A stretch of 64,000 bases of DNA from Sandaracinus sp. (GTDB lineage: Bacteria; Myxococcota_A; Polyangia; Polyangiales; Houyiibacteriaceae), in the NCBI GenBank assembly GCA_002699025.1, contig PABA01000162.1:1-64000 (forward strand), given 5' to 3'. The notes under the pieces were generated by a model. That model had not been told where the DNA came from. It searched no databases and saw only the letters and a program-made list of their open reading frames with translations. This document shows, piece by piece, positions 51,076 through 61,933 of the stretch (its first letter is position 1; each line of letters starts with the position of its first letter). Both the position numbers and the translations under genes were made by a program.

Positions 51076-52830
51076 TCACTCGAGCGCGACGAGGCGCTCG
51101 CGCAGGGCGCGGAGCCGGGCGCGGCGGGCCCGGTTCTCCGTGCGCGCCAGGGCCTCCGTCACGGCCGGCAGCGCGTCCGCCCCGAAGATGGCCTCCACCG
51201 TCCCCGCCGCCTCCTCCGCGTGGGCGTCGATCTGCGCCGCGCGCACCAGGTCGGCGAGCATGCGCGGATCGTGGCGCGCGAGGGGGCTCCGACTCTGCGC
51301 GAGCCGGTAACGCTCGAGGGCCTGCTCCCAGGCCCCGCGATCGACGAAGTCGTGCGCGAGCACGAGCGAGGGCCGCGGATCGTCCGGGTGCATGCGCTGG
51401 TACACGCGCATGCGCCGGTGGGTCTCCCGGTCGAGGTTCGGCGCGGCGAGGAGCCGCTCGGCGAGCGCCTCGAGGCGCGCCGGCATGGGCGCGTCGAAGG
51501 GGTCCCGGGCCGTCTCGCGGAGCGCCGGCGCCACGGGCTCGGCCGGCGGCGCGGTCTCGGCGCTCTCGGCGCTCTCCGCGGGCGGCTCGGGTGCGTCCCG
51601 CGGCGGCGCCTCCGGCTGCGACTCACTCGTCTCCCGCGCGCCCTCCTCCGCCGCGCCGCTCGTGACCGGCTCCGCCCCTTCCCCGGCCCGATCGCGCAGC
51701 AGGAAGGCCCCGAGCACCAAGACGAAGACGCCGAAGGCCAGCCAGGGCGCCCAGCTCGAGGGCGGGCGGAGGGGCGCCGGCGCCCCGTGCGCGTCCGCGA
51801 GCGAGCGGACACTCACCGGCCGGGTCTGCTCCCGATCCGCCGGCGCCTCGTAGCGGGCGGCCTCCTCCGGGAGCGCGTCGAAGGCCTCCACCAGCGCCGC
51901 CCCGTCGCGGTACCGCTCGCCGGGCTCCTTGGCCAGGCAGCGGAGGAGCAGCGCCTGGAGCTCGGGGGCCAGCGTGAGCCCGGGGCGGAGCGCCTCCGGA
52001 TCGGGCACCGGCTCCATCATGTGCGCGCGCAGCAGATCGGTGCGGCGCCGGCTCTCGAAGGGCACCTTCCCGGCGAGCAGCTCGAAGAGCACCACCCCCG
52101 CCGAGTAGATGTCCGAGCGCGCGTCCACCCGGGCCCCCGAGGCCTGCTCGGGCGACATGTAGGCCGGCGTCCCCACGACCATCCCCGACTGCGTGAGCGT
52201 CGGCTCCTCCTCGTCGCCCTCGAGGGGGACGAGGATCTTCGCCAGCCCGAAGTCGAGCAGCTTCACGTGGTACGGGTCGTCCGGCAGGCGCTGCAGGAAG
52301 ACGTTGCCCGGCTTCAGGTCCCGATGGAGCACGCCCCGCTGATGGGCGAAGGCCAGCCCGCGCACGATCGAGCGCACGATCTCGATGGCCACCTCGGGCG
52401 GCGGTGGGCCCTCCTCCCGGAGGAGCTCCTCGAGCGTGAGCCCCTCGAGCAGCTCCATGACCAGGTAGGGCACCTTCTCGGCCACCCCGTAGTCGGTCAG
52501 CGCCACCACGTTCGGGTGGGAGAGCTGGCTGAGCACCTTCGCCTCGCGCTCGAAGCGCCGGAGCATCGTCTCGATGTCCTCGTAGCCGTGCCGCAGCACC
52601 TTGAGCGCGACCGGCCGGCGGAGCCCCGTGTGCTCGGCGCGGTAGACGACGCCCACGCCGCCCGCGCCGAGCAGCTGCTCGACCCGGTAGCGCTGCTCGA
52701 GCACGCGGCCGAGGAGCGGATCGTCTTCCGCGGGGAGCTTCCGATGGACGTCCGACGGCCCATCCCCGAACGACTCGTCGGCCCGGCGGGGTTCCTCCCC
52801 CGGACGTGGTGCCGTCGAGCCGCGAGACAT
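51076..52830 (-). CDS. membrane-anchored eukaryotic-like Ser/Thr protein kinase
   Basis: 584 aa from ATG 52830; an ATG four codons upstream lies within the predicted -10 box and would give 588 aa. The kinase domain (about 40-305) is complete: LLGAGGVGVVYRAEH, VALKVL, LHRDLKPGNV, LLDFGLA, VGTPAYMSPEQ and DIYSAGVVLFELLAG. A Pro-rich linker leads to one membrane helix (SWAPWLAFGVFVLVLGAFLL). The extracytoplasmic C-terminus is Pro/Glu-rich, then helical and TPR-like (GAWEQALERYRLAQSRSP). No PASTA domain. It likely phosphorylates FHA-binding partners such as the protein at 56987-58663 (inference). Confidence 0.93.
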   Translation of the reverse strand: MSRGSTAPRPGEEPRRADESFGDGPSDVHRKLPAEDDPLLGRVLEQRYRVEQLLGAGGVGVVYRAEHTGLRRPVALKVLRHGYEDIETMLRRFEREAKVLSQLSHPNVVALTDYGVAEKVPYLVMELLEGLTLEELLREEGPPPPEVAIEIVRSIVRGLAFAHQRGVLHRDLKPGNVFLQRLPDDPYHVKLLDFGLAKILVPLEGDEEEPTLTQSGMVVGTPAYMSPEQASGARVDARSDIYSAGVVLFELLAGKVPFESRRRTDLLRAHMMEPVPDPEALRPGLTLAPELQALLLRCLAKEPGERYRDGAALVEAFDALPEEAARYEAPADREQTRPVSVRSLADAHGAPAPLRPPSSWAPWLAFGVFVLVLGAFLLRDRAGEGAEPVTSGAAEEGARETSESQPEAPPRDAPEPPAESAESAETAPPAEPVAPALRETARDPFDAPMPARLEALAERLLAAPNLDRETHRRMRVYQRMHPDDPRPSLVLAHDFVDRGAWEQALERYRLAQSRSPLARHDPRMLADLVRAAQIDAHAEEAAGTVEAIFGADALPAVTEALARTENRARRARLRALRERLVALE

Positions 52831-52837
52831 GAGCCCG

Positions 52838-52843
52838 AGCATA
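52838..52843 (-). promoter_or_regulatory. -10 element, leaderless kinase transcript
   Basis: On the minus strand TATGCT ends seven bases before the ATG at 52828-52830 and is followed by CGGGCTC. It mirrors the element of the divergent DUF4286 gene (TATGCT, CGGGGCC, ATG) across about 105 bp. No Shine-Dalgarno sequence is present. Confidence 0.45.
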
Positions 52844-52948
52844 GCAGCCGCGAGCCCCCTTCGCGGCCCGACGGAGCGCGCTCGATGGCATCCTCGCGGA
52901 GCGGCGCCACGCGCAGGCCGCCGCGCTCCTTCGCTCTCCCCCGAGCGC

Positions 52949-52954
52949 TATGCT
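52949..52954 (+). promoter_or_regulatory. -10 element, leaderless DUF4286 transcript
   Basis: TATGCT ends seven bases before the ATG at 52962. Because an in-frame ATG lies inside the hexamer itself, the internal ATG at 52962 was preferred as the start. Confidence 0.45.
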
Positions 52955-52961
52955 CGGGGCC

Positions 52962-53279
52962 ATGTTCGCCTACACCGTCCGCTGCGCCTTCCGCGACGAG
53001 CCCACCCTCGAGCGCTGGTCGGCCTGGCTCCTCGAGACCCACCTCGCCGACGTCTGCGACGCCGGCGCCCTCCGCGCGGAGCTCGTGCGCCTGGACGGCG
53101 AGCTCGCCTGCGAGGCCCGCTACCTCTTCGCCTCGCGGGAGGCCTTCGCGGCCTACGAGCGCGACCACGCGCCCCGGCTCCGGCAGGAGGGGCTCGCGCT
53201 CTTCCCGCCCGAGGCGCTCGGCCTCCGCTACACGCGGTCGGCCGGCGAGATCCGGGGTGAGGCGGCGCCCCGGGGCTGA
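52962..53279 (+). CDS. DUF4286 family protein
   Basis: 105 aa starting MFAYTVRCAFRDEPTLERWS. It has the compact ferredoxin-like layout of DUF4286: EARYLFASREAFAAYERDHA then PRLRQEGLALFPPEALGLRY. No export signal. Family function is unknown. It is divergent from the kinase and converges with the lipoprotein at 53293-53796, 13 bp away. Confidence 0.82.
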   Translation: MFAYTVRCAFRDEPTLERWSAWLLETHLADVCDAGALRAELVRLDGELACEARYLFASREAFAAYERDHAPRLRQEGLALFPPEALGLRYTRSAGEIRGEAAPRG

Positions 53280-53292
53280 GCCCGCTCCCCCC

Positions 53293-53796
53293 TCACTCGC
53301 AGCCGACGTCCCGGGTCGAGCCTTCCGCCACGCCGAAGGACATGATCGGCGGGTCCAGCGGATCGTCCGGCTGCTGCTGCGCCGTCCACTCGGCCACCAC
53401 CGTCACCTCCACCTCCCCGCCGCCGCAGAGCACGCCCCGCGCCGCCGGGTAGGCCCCGGGGAGCGTCGCCCCCCGCAGCGTCACCGTCGTCGACTCGCCG
53501 GGCTCGAGGCGCCCGTCGAAGCCCTCCGGTCGCTCCAGGTTCACCTCCGCCACCGGGGCGTCCCCGACGAAGAGGCCGACCTGCGGGATCACGAAGTCGT
53601 CCCCGGCGATCGCGTACTTCCCGACGCGCACGTCCATCTCGAGCTCGACCTCGATGACGTCGTCCGCGCCCAGGGTCACGCTCGCCGCGCGCACCTGCGC
53701 GTCGAGGCTCAGCTCCGTGTCGACGCAGCCCCCTGACGGCGCCGCCGCGAGGACGAGCCCGAGCGCGGCGCGCGAGACGAACGCGACTCCCCGCAC
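53293..53796 (-). CDS. small lipoprotein with a beta-sandwich domain
   Basis: 167 aa from a GTG (53794-53796). A signal segment (VAFVSRAALGLVLAAA) ends at SGGC (Cys at about 21). The mature part alternates beta strands (VRAASVTLGADDVIEVELEM, EVNLERPEGFDGRLEPGEST, GEVEVTVVAEWTAQQ) and has two Cys near the end that could pair. It starts two bases after the stop of the gene at 53799, so it is cotranscribed with it. No family recognised. Confidence 0.75.
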   Translation of the reverse strand: MRGVAFVSRAALGLVLAAAPSGGCVDTELSLDAQVRAASVTLGADDVIEVELEMDVRVGKYAIAGDDFVIPQVGLFVGDAPVAEVNLERPEGFDGRLEPGESTTVTLRGATLPGAYPAARGVLCGGGEVEVTVVAEWTAQQQPDDPLDPPIMSFGVAEGSTRDVGCE

Positions 53797-53798
53797 GC

Positions 53799-54362
53799 CT
53801 ACTTCCGGGCGCGGGCCGCGAGCGACTTGCGGATCCGCTCGGCGCCCTTGATCTCCCGGGCGACGTCGTCCTCGTCGATCTCGAGCTGCTCCACGAGGGA
53901 CACGTGGACCGTGTCGTAGAGCCAGGTCGAGTGCTCCTCGTCGTGGACGCACTCCTTGGCGCCGTGGCCGCGGAAGTCCTGCTCGGGCAGCTTCTCCACG
54001 ACCTCCTCGAGGATCTTCATGCCGTCCCCGAGGAACGCGCGCGCCACCTCCAGCTCCTCGTCGAGGTCGCCGAGCAGCCGCGGGGACTCCTCGGCATGCC
54101 TCGCCAGAGCCTCCGGCGACTTCTCGCGCGCCCGCTCGAGCGCCAGCCGCATGACGAGAACCGACCCCACGTGCTGGAGCGTCCCCCGCACACCGGGGAT
54201 GGCGGCGTCGGAAGACACGACGTGCAGGATGGCGCCGGCGAGCGAGATGCGACTCTCGTCGTCGACCTCCGGGTCCTCCACGATGCGTAGGGCGTCCTTC
54301 AGATCCATGGGGAGGTCGTTCACCGCCTCCTCCATGAGCTCCACGAACCTCTCGCGAGACAT
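53799..54362 (-). CDS. uncharacterised helical cytosolic protein
   Basis: 187 aa from ATG 54362, with AAAGG immediately upstream. It is strongly acidic and helical (SRERFVELMEEAVNDLPMDL, EELEVARAFLGDGMKILEEV, EKLPEQDFRGHGAKECVHDE, VSLVEQLEIDEDDVAREIKG), with no export signal. Part of the centre (AILHVVSSDAAIPGVRGTLQ) recalls DUF1232/YkvA-type proteins faintly. It precedes the small lipoprotein with only two bases between. Confidence 0.75.
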   Translation of the reverse strand: MSRERFVELMEEAVNDLPMDLKDALRIVEDPEVDDESRISLAGAILHVVSSDAAIPGVRGTLQHVGSVLVMRLALERAREKSPEALARHAEESPRLLGDLDEELEVARAFLGDGMKILEEVVEKLPEQDFRGHGAKECVHDEEHSTWLYDTVHVSLVEQLEIDEDDVAREIKGAERIRKSLAARARK

Positions 54363-54620
54363 GATCCTTTCCGTGGTCAGCGAGGCGGGCGCGCAGCATT
54401 CCTGCCCTGGGACCATCCCGGGTTCCGTCGCCTGTCGACGGTCACTGCACGCCGCGCCCTCGGAACCCGGAGGATACCGGCCCGACCCCGCTGGGCAAAG
54501 GGTTGCCTCGAATCCATGTGCACACGCCCTCCCCCCTCGCCATCGAGGAGGTGCTCCGAACGCGTCGCGCCCCCCGGCGCACGAGGCGGCGGGGGGCGCG
54601 ACGTCGTCTCGGGCGAGGGC

Positions 54621-56603
<1,983 letters not shown>

Positions 56604-56986
56604 GCGTAAGTCCTCCATCGTGGCGGCGCCCACACGCGGCGCCCCAGGATGGGGCGGGCTTATCACGTTCCCCCTCAGCGGGGCAACAACCCGTAAACAA
56701 AGGCGAAGCGCCGAACGGCCGCTACGCGCCACGCGGCGCGCGGACCGGCCTCCCCGGCGGACCCGAGCCGGTCCGGCGCTGCCCTACGCGGGGCCTGGGC
56801 GCGCCCCGTGGTGCACACACCGCCCGTGCACGCTCACCGTGCGAGTCACCGAGTGGCCGTGCGAGCCCACCGTGCCTGAGCCTGCGAGTGACGGTGCGAG
56901 TGGCCGTGCGAGTGACCGTGCGACCGACCCCGCGAGTGACCGCGCGACCGACCGTGCGAGTCACCGCGCGAGGCGACCGACCGCGC
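56604..56986. repeat. tandem 12-bp repeats between OmpA and FHA genes
   Basis: From about 56840 to 56985 the sequence is mostly permutations of GTGCGAGTGACC and GTGCGACCGACC, repeated about a dozen times with decay. The remaining 230 bp hold the predicted promoter at 56658-56686. No gene. Confidence 0.75.
56658..56686 (-). promoter_or_regulatory. predicted promoter for the OmpA-family gene
   Basis: On the minus strand TTGCCC (56681-56686), a 17-base spacer, then ATAAGC (56658-56663). It would give a leader of about 48 nt ending at the strong ribosome binding site. Confidence 0.35.
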
Positions 56987-58663
56987 TCACTCGTTGAGCT
57001 GACGCCGGTACTGGCTCGCCTGACGGCTCGACGGGAAGCGCGAGATCAGCTGCCGCATCGTGCGCTGCGCGCTCGCCGAGTCCCCGATGGCCTTGTAGGC
57101 CTCGATCAGGATGCCCATGGCCCGCGGCGTGTTCGCGTTCCCGCGCAGGCGCTGGGCGATACAGCGCTGGTTCAGGCTGCAGTCGCGCATGACCTGAGCC
57201 GGGTCCACCGGGCCGCCCGAGCTCTCCATGGTCGAGTCCATGGTCGAGGTGTCGGCCGTCTGCGTGTCCATGGTCGAGCGCATGGTCGCGCGCATGGTGC
57301 GGTCCATGGTGGGCCGACCGCCGCGCCGCTGCGCCTGCCGGAGGATCGACTGCGCCGCGCGCTGGTCCGCGAGCGAGAGCTCGGGCGTCGTGAGCACCGC
57401 GTTCGCGTGCCGGATCGCCGCGCTCGGATCGGTCGTCACGTTCTCCCGCGCCGCCTGCAGGTTCTCGTCGACGAAGGCCTGCCGCGCCCGCGCCACCTCC
57501 GGACGCTGCCGGAAGGCGCTGTCCTCGGGGAGCTCCTCGAAGGCGAAGTAGGCGCCCTCGGCGTCGCCCTCGTCGAGCGCTTCCACGCCGCGGGCGAAGG
57601 TCTCGGCCGCCCGCTGCGCCTCGCGCGCCCGGTCGCGGCAGCTCCGCGCGTCCGCGCTCGCCGGATCGAGCTCCAGGGCCCGATCCGCCGCCGCCAGCGC
57701 GTCGCCCCACTCCTCGCTCTCGAGGGCGGTCTCGCACTGCCGGGTCGCCGTCTGGGCCGCTTCGGCCGGCGTCGGCCCGCCCATCTCCGTATCGGGGGGC
57801 GGCTCGTCGGGCGTCCCGGACTCCCCGGGATCGTCCACGGTCACGACCCCCTGGCCCTGCTCCTCGCCGTCGCTCGTGAAGGCGATGGCGGCGCCGACGG
57901 CCACGGCGATCAGCACGATGACCACGGCCGCGACGAGGGGCGCGCGGCTGCCGCCGCCCCCGGAGCCGACGTCGTCGAAGCTGACGGCGTCCATCTGGAC
58001 GGTCTGGCCCGCCTCGAAGACGTACTTCTCGCCGGCCGCGACGAAGCGGAAGCGCACCTGGCCGAGCTCGAGCACGTCTCCGCTCGAGAGCGGCGCGTCC
58101 GTGACGTCCTTGCCGTTGAGCCGGACGCCGTTCGCGCTCTCGAGATCCTGCACGCGGATCTGATCGCCCTCGACGCGGACCACCGCGTGCTCCCGGGAGA
58201 TCGATCGGTGGTTGATCCAGATGTCGAGATCCTCGGCGCGGCCGATCCGCATGCCGTCCCGGGTGAGCGCGAACTCCGCGCCCGGCGCCGGGGGCGTGAG
58301 CATCACGAGCCGCGGCGGCGGGACCGGCTCGGAGGACACCGGCGGCGCCGGCATCTCCTCGGTCGCGCCCTCGGCCTGGAGCGCGAGGACGTAGTCGCCG
58401 ATCGTGACCTGGTCGCCCGGCTGCAGGCGCGTCTGCGTCTCCGCCTCGATCCGCCGACCGTTGATCTTCACGCCGTTGTAGGAGTTGAGATCGACGATCT
58501 GGTAGGCGCCGCCGGCCTTCTCGAGCCGGGCGTGGCGACGGGAGACGTTCCGCTCCGTCAGCCGGATCGTGTTCCCCTCCTTCCGACCGATGGTGATCTC
58601 GTCGCGCACGAGTGGGACGACCGTGGTCTTCCCTTCGTCGTCCGAGATGACGAGCTTGAACAT
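56987..58663 (-). CDS. double-FHA membrane protein with TPR-like tail
   Basis: 558 aa from ATG 58663 (AGGAAA about ten bases upstream). Two FHA domains bind phosphothreonine in known proteins: about 20-95 (ITIGRKEGNTIRLTERNVS, YQIVDLNSYNGVKINGRRI) and 135-205 (MRIGRAEDLDIWINHRSIS, IRVQDLESANGVRLNGKDV). One membrane helix (VAAVVIVLIAVAVGAAIAF) follows, then a TPR-like region (about 300-420; ALAAADRALELDPASADARS). A Met/Thr-rich stretch (about 455-485) is built from STM/ATM/TTM-like units. It is probably a scaffold for kinase signals. Several Cys are conserved in the tail. Confidence 0.9.
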   Translation of the reverse strand: MFKLVISDDEGKTTVVPLVRDEITIGRKEGNTIRLTERNVSRRHARLEKAGGAYQIVDLNSYNGVKINGRRIEAETQTRLQPGDQVTIGDYVLALQAEGATEEMPAPPVSSEPVPPPRLVMLTPPAPGAEFALTRDGMRIGRAEDLDIWINHRSISREHAVVRVEGDQIRVQDLESANGVRLNGKDVTDAPLSSGDVLELGQVRFRFVAAGEKYVFEAGQTVQMDAVSFDDVGSGGGGSRAPLVAAVVIVLIAVAVGAAIAFTSDGEEQGQGVVTVDDPGESGTPDEPPPDTEMGGPTPAEAAQTATRQCETALESEEWGDALAAADRALELDPASADARSCRDRAREAQRAAETFARGVEALDEGDAEGAYFAFEELPEDSAFRQRPEVARARQAFVDENLQAARENVTTDPSAAIRHANAVLTTPELSLADQRAAQSILRQAQRRGGRPTMDRTMRATMRSTMDTQTADTSTMDSTMESSGGPVDPAQVMRDCSLNQRCIAQRLRGNANTPRAMGILIEAYKAIGDSASAQRTMRQLISRFPSSRQASQYRRQLNE

Positions 58664-58872
58664 CGCGTCGGGGTTTCCTGAGCCGGGCCTCATCGCCCGA
58701 GCGGGAGGGGGGTCGCGGGCCGCACCGGCTGGTACGGGGGAGTCCGCGGGATCACGGAATTACGCAACAAATGCGCAACTCCACCGGATGGTACCCGCCC
58801 CCCCGTGAGAGTCAATCGGCGTGTTGGTCCGCGCGCGTGGCGGCGCGCGCGCGACGATGCCAACCTGCCCCG

Positions 58873-60405
58873 GTGACTCGCGCCCGCCGCTCCCTCCATG
58901 CCCGGCGCGCCCTGCGATCGTGGGCCATCGCGCTGGCGGCGCTCGGGCTCGGCTGCGGCGGAGACGCGGCGCCCCCGCCTCCCGATCGGGACGGCGGCGG
59001 TGCGCGCGACGCTGGCGTACCGGTCGACGCGCGCCCCGAGGACGCGAGCCCGCGCCGCGAAGAGCCCTCGCTCCCGCCGGCCGACGTGGAGCTCGTGCTC
59101 CCCTACTTCGGGCCCGAGGAGACCCTCGAGCGGACGGTGCGCGCCCAGCCCGGGCTGATGGACGTGCATTTCTCCGTCGACACCACCGGCTCCTTCGGCG
59201 AGGAGATCGACGCACTCCAGTCCGACCTGACCGGACGCATCGTGCCCCGCGTGGAGGAGCGGGTGCGGGACGTGGCCTTCGGCGTGTCGCGCTTCGAGGA
59301 CTTCCCCATCGAGCCCTACGGCGCGTCGACCGACGTGCCCTTCGCGCTGCTGACGCCGATCACCCCCGAGCGCGGGCCCGTGCGGGCCGGCGTGGCCCGC
59401 CTCGACGACCCCTTCGGGAACGGCGGGGACACGCCCGAGAGCGGCTACGAGGCGCTCTATCAGATCGCCTCCGGCGAGGGGCTCGACCCGTGGATCGAGC
59501 CCTACGAGGGGGACGGCGCCGGGGGCGTGGGCTTTCGCGAGGGCGCGCTGCACGTCGTGGTGCACGTGACCGACGCGCCCAGCCACGACACGCGGAGCTA
59601 CGCGCCGGCGGTGGCGGGGGCGCACGGGCCGAGCGACGCCCTGGCGGCCCTGCGGGCGATCGACGCGCGGGGGCTCGGCATCGCGAGCTCCGTGGACGCG
59701 CGGCGTCAGCTCGAGGACCTGGCGCTGGGGACCGGGGCGACGGCGCCGCCGAACCGGGACGGGCTGTGCGAGACCGGGCTGGACGAGGGCGTCTACCCGG
59801 CGCGGGACGGCGCGTGCCCGCTGGTCTTCGACGTGGGGAGCGACGGGCGCGGCCTCTCGGACGCGATCGTGGACGCGATCGTGGGGCTCCTCGACGTGGT
59901 CGAGTACGGGGAGGTCTACGGGCGGGCGGCGGACGACCGGCTGGGCTTCGTGCAGGCCATCGAGGCGGCCGAGGCGACGCCGCCGGATGGGCTCTCGGAG
60001 CCGACGCGGGCGGACCTGCGCCCCCCGGACGGCGTGGACGACACGTTCCAGGACGTGCGCGCCGGGACCGAGCTGCGCTTCCGCGTGCGGCTGCGCAACG
60101 AGACGATCCCGCCCGCGACCTACGACCAGGTGTTCCGCATCACGCTCGAGATCGTGGGCGACGGCCTGGTCCTCGACCGGCTCACCGTGCGCATCGTCGT
60201 CCCCTTCGGGCGCCTCGACGCGGGCACACCGGACGCGGGCACACCGGACGGAGGCCAGAGTGACGCGGGCGTTCCCGGGAGCGACGCCGGCACGTCGGAC
60301 GGCAGCGACGCCGGCACGCCAGACGGCAGCGACGCAGGCGCGCCGGACGCAGGCGCCGCGACCGACGACGGCGGCGCAGCCGACACGGGCACGGACGCAG
60401 GCTGA
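58873..60405 (+). CDS. vWA-domain lipoprotein
   Basis: 510 aa from a GTG at 58873, which begins a basic then hydrophobic signal (SWAIALAALGLG, lipobox LGCG). A von Willebrand factor A-type domain (about 85-270) carries the MIDAS-like DTTGSFGEEI and acidic loops (HVTDAPSHDTR). A second beta domain follows (DGVDDTFQDVRAGTELRFRV), then a low-complexity Gly/Asp/Ala/Thr/Ser tail (SDAGTPDGSDAGAPDAG). The tail suggests a flexible surface stalk. The frame is open about 34 codons upstream without a signal. It converges on the radical SAM gene. Confidence 0.82.
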   Translation: MTRARRSLHARRALRSWAIALAALGLGCGGDAAPPPPDRDGGGARDAGVPVDARPEDASPRREEPSLPPADVELVLPYFGPEETLERTVRAQPGLMDVHFSVDTTGSFGEEIDALQSDLTGRIVPRVEERVRDVAFGVSRFEDFPIEPYGASTDVPFALLTPITPERGPVRAGVARLDDPFGNGGDTPESGYEALYQIASGEGLDPWIEPYEGDGAGGVGFREGALHVVVHVTDAPSHDTRSYAPAVAGAHGPSDALAALRAIDARGLGIASSVDARRQLEDLALGTGATAPPNRDGLCETGLDEGVYPARDGACPLVFDVGSDGRGLSDAIVDAIVGLLDVVEYGEVYGRAADDRLGFVQAIEAAEATPPDGLSEPTRADLRPPDGVDDTFQDVRAGTELRFRVRLRNETIPPATYDQVFRITLEIVGDGLVLDRLTVRIVVPFGRLDAGTPDAGTPDGGQSDAGVPGSDAGTSDGSDAGTPDGSDAGAPDAGAATDDGGAADTGTDAG

Positions 60406-60751
60406 GCCTCCCTCCCGCGCGCGCTGGGGCTCGCGCTCCCGATCAGGCCGGGGCTCCCGCTCCCGATCAGGCCGGGGCTCCCGCTCGCACCTGCGCAGGG
60501 GCTCCCGCTCCCGCTTGGGCTCGCGCTCGGGCTCGGTCTCCCGCTCCCGCTTGGGCTCGCGCTCGGGCTCAATCTCCCGCTCGGTCTCCCGCTCCCGCTC
60601 AGACCCGAGCCCCGGCAGAAGAGGAAACCGAGCCGAGCGCCCCAACCGCTCGCCCTCCATGGCCCCAGTTCCCCGAACCCCGCCGGCCAAGGGCCGGCTC
60701 GTCGCCCAAGGCGACGAAACCCCGCCCCCCGCGGCCGAAGGGCCGCCGCTC
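60406..60751. repeat. convergent gap: CTCCCGCTC tract and double-hairpin repeat ending at the stop
   Basis: From about 60424 to 60600 the words GGGCTCCCGCTCCCG, GGCTCGCGCTCGGGCTC and similar recur many times. At 60664-60748, read towards the right-hand gene's stop, is the family element: CCCAGTTCCCCG, then two hairpins (GCCGGCC/GGCCGGC and TCGTCGCC/GGCGACGA) and GGCCGAAGGGCC before the stop at 60752. No gene. Confidence 0.75.
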
Positions 60752-61933
60752 CTACTCCGCCGCGTCCACCAACGGCAGCCCCCGCTTCCCATCCGCACGC
60801 CCGCCGCCTCCGCCGCCCCCCGACGCCTCCCGCCGCACCCGCCGCCCCTTCCCGGCGACCGCGTGCCGCCACAGGTCTCCGCCGTAGAGCGCGTTCGGGA
60901 ACACCTCGCACTCCGCCCAGCACCCCGGGCACGCGCGCACCCACTCCCGCTGCTTCCGCGCCGCCGCCGACCGCCAGAGCTCCGCGAAGGAGCGCTCGCG
61001 CAGGTTGCCCACGACCTCGGTGTTGAACTGGCAGGTCGGCACGTCCCCGTTCGGGAAGAGCCGGAGGTGCGCGCCGAGCGCCACGCAGCGCGGGCTGAGG
61101 TGATCCTCCCGCTCGCCCAGCAGCCGGCTCCGGATGCCATCGAGGTAGTAGCGCTTCGCCAACCGCTCGGGCAGCGGCAGCTTCGCCACGTCCGCCTCGA
61201 CCTCGGCGAGGAGCGCGCGCAGGTCCTCCCGCCCGAAGTCCCCGAAGGTGGCGAACTCGCCGATCTCCGTCGGCGCCACGTCCACCTCGCGCTCGGTCGA
61301 GTAGGTCGCGCTCGCGTCGTAGGCCATCACCATCTGATGGCGCACGCCGAGGGGCCGGAGCCGCTCGCGGAGCCGCCGGTAGTGCTCCACGCCCTCCGCG
61401 TCGACGATCGTCTGGTTCACCGCGAGCCGCAGCCCGAGCGCGTCCTGCCGCGGCGCCAGCGCCTCGAGCGTCGCCATCACCCGCTCGAAGGCGCGCCGGA
61501 TGCCGCGCACCTCGTCGTGCTTCGCGCCGACGCCGTCCACGCTGATCATCAGCTGCAGGGGCATGGCGCGCTCGCGCGTCTCGCAGAAGCGAACGATGCG
61601 ATCGGTCAGGAAGCCGTTCGAGGTGATGTGCATCACGAGCGGCCGGAGCTCACGCCGCGCGAGCTCGACGATCGAGGGCAGGTCCTTGCGCACGAAGGGC
61701 TCGCCGCCCGTCAGGCGCACGGCGTCGAGCTGGGGGAGCTCCCGGTAGATGCGCGCGATCTCCTCGAGCGCGAGGTCGCCCTCCCCCTCCTTCTTCCAGG
61801 AGTCGCACATCACGCAGCGCGCGTTGCAGGTGAAGGTGACGATGTGCGTGAGGAGCCGCGGCAGGTCGTCCGCGCCGCGCTGCGTCCGCCAGACCGTGCG
61901 CGCGTAGCCGAGGAGCGTGCTCGCGAGGCTCAT
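60752..61933 (-). CDS. radical SAM/SPASM-type protein
   Basis: 393 aa. CxxxCxxC at Cys36, Cys40 and Cys43 (TFTCNARCVMCDSWKKEG), then VRLTGGEPFVRKDL and MHITSNGFLT. The C-terminal part has extra Cys positions for auxiliary iron-sulfur clusters (SPRCVALG, VPTCQFNTEV and RACPGCWAECEV), as in SPASM or twitch domains that modify peptides or lipids. A Gly-rich basic tail ends the protein. Its start overlaps the glycosyltransferase gene's stop in ATGA, so they form an operon. The substrate is unknown. Confidence 0.9.
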   Translation of the reverse strand: MSLASTLLGYARTVWRTQRGADDLPRLLTHIVTFTCNARCVMCDSWKKEGEGDLALEEIARIYRELPQLDAVRLTGGEPFVRKDLPSIVELARRELRPLVMHITSNGFLTDRIVRFCETRERAMPLQLMISVDGVGAKHDEVRGIRRAFERVMATLEALAPRQDALGLRLAVNQTIVDAEGVEHYRRLRERLRPLGVRHQMVMAYDASATYSTEREVDVAPTEIGEFATFGDFGREDLRALLAEVEADVAKLPLPERLAKRYYLDGIRSRLLGEREDHLSPRCVALGAHLRLFPNGDVPTCQFNTEVVGNLRERSFAELWRSAAARKQREWVRACPGCWAECEVFPNALYGGDLWRHAVAGKGRRVRREASGGGGGGGRADGKRGLPLVDAAE

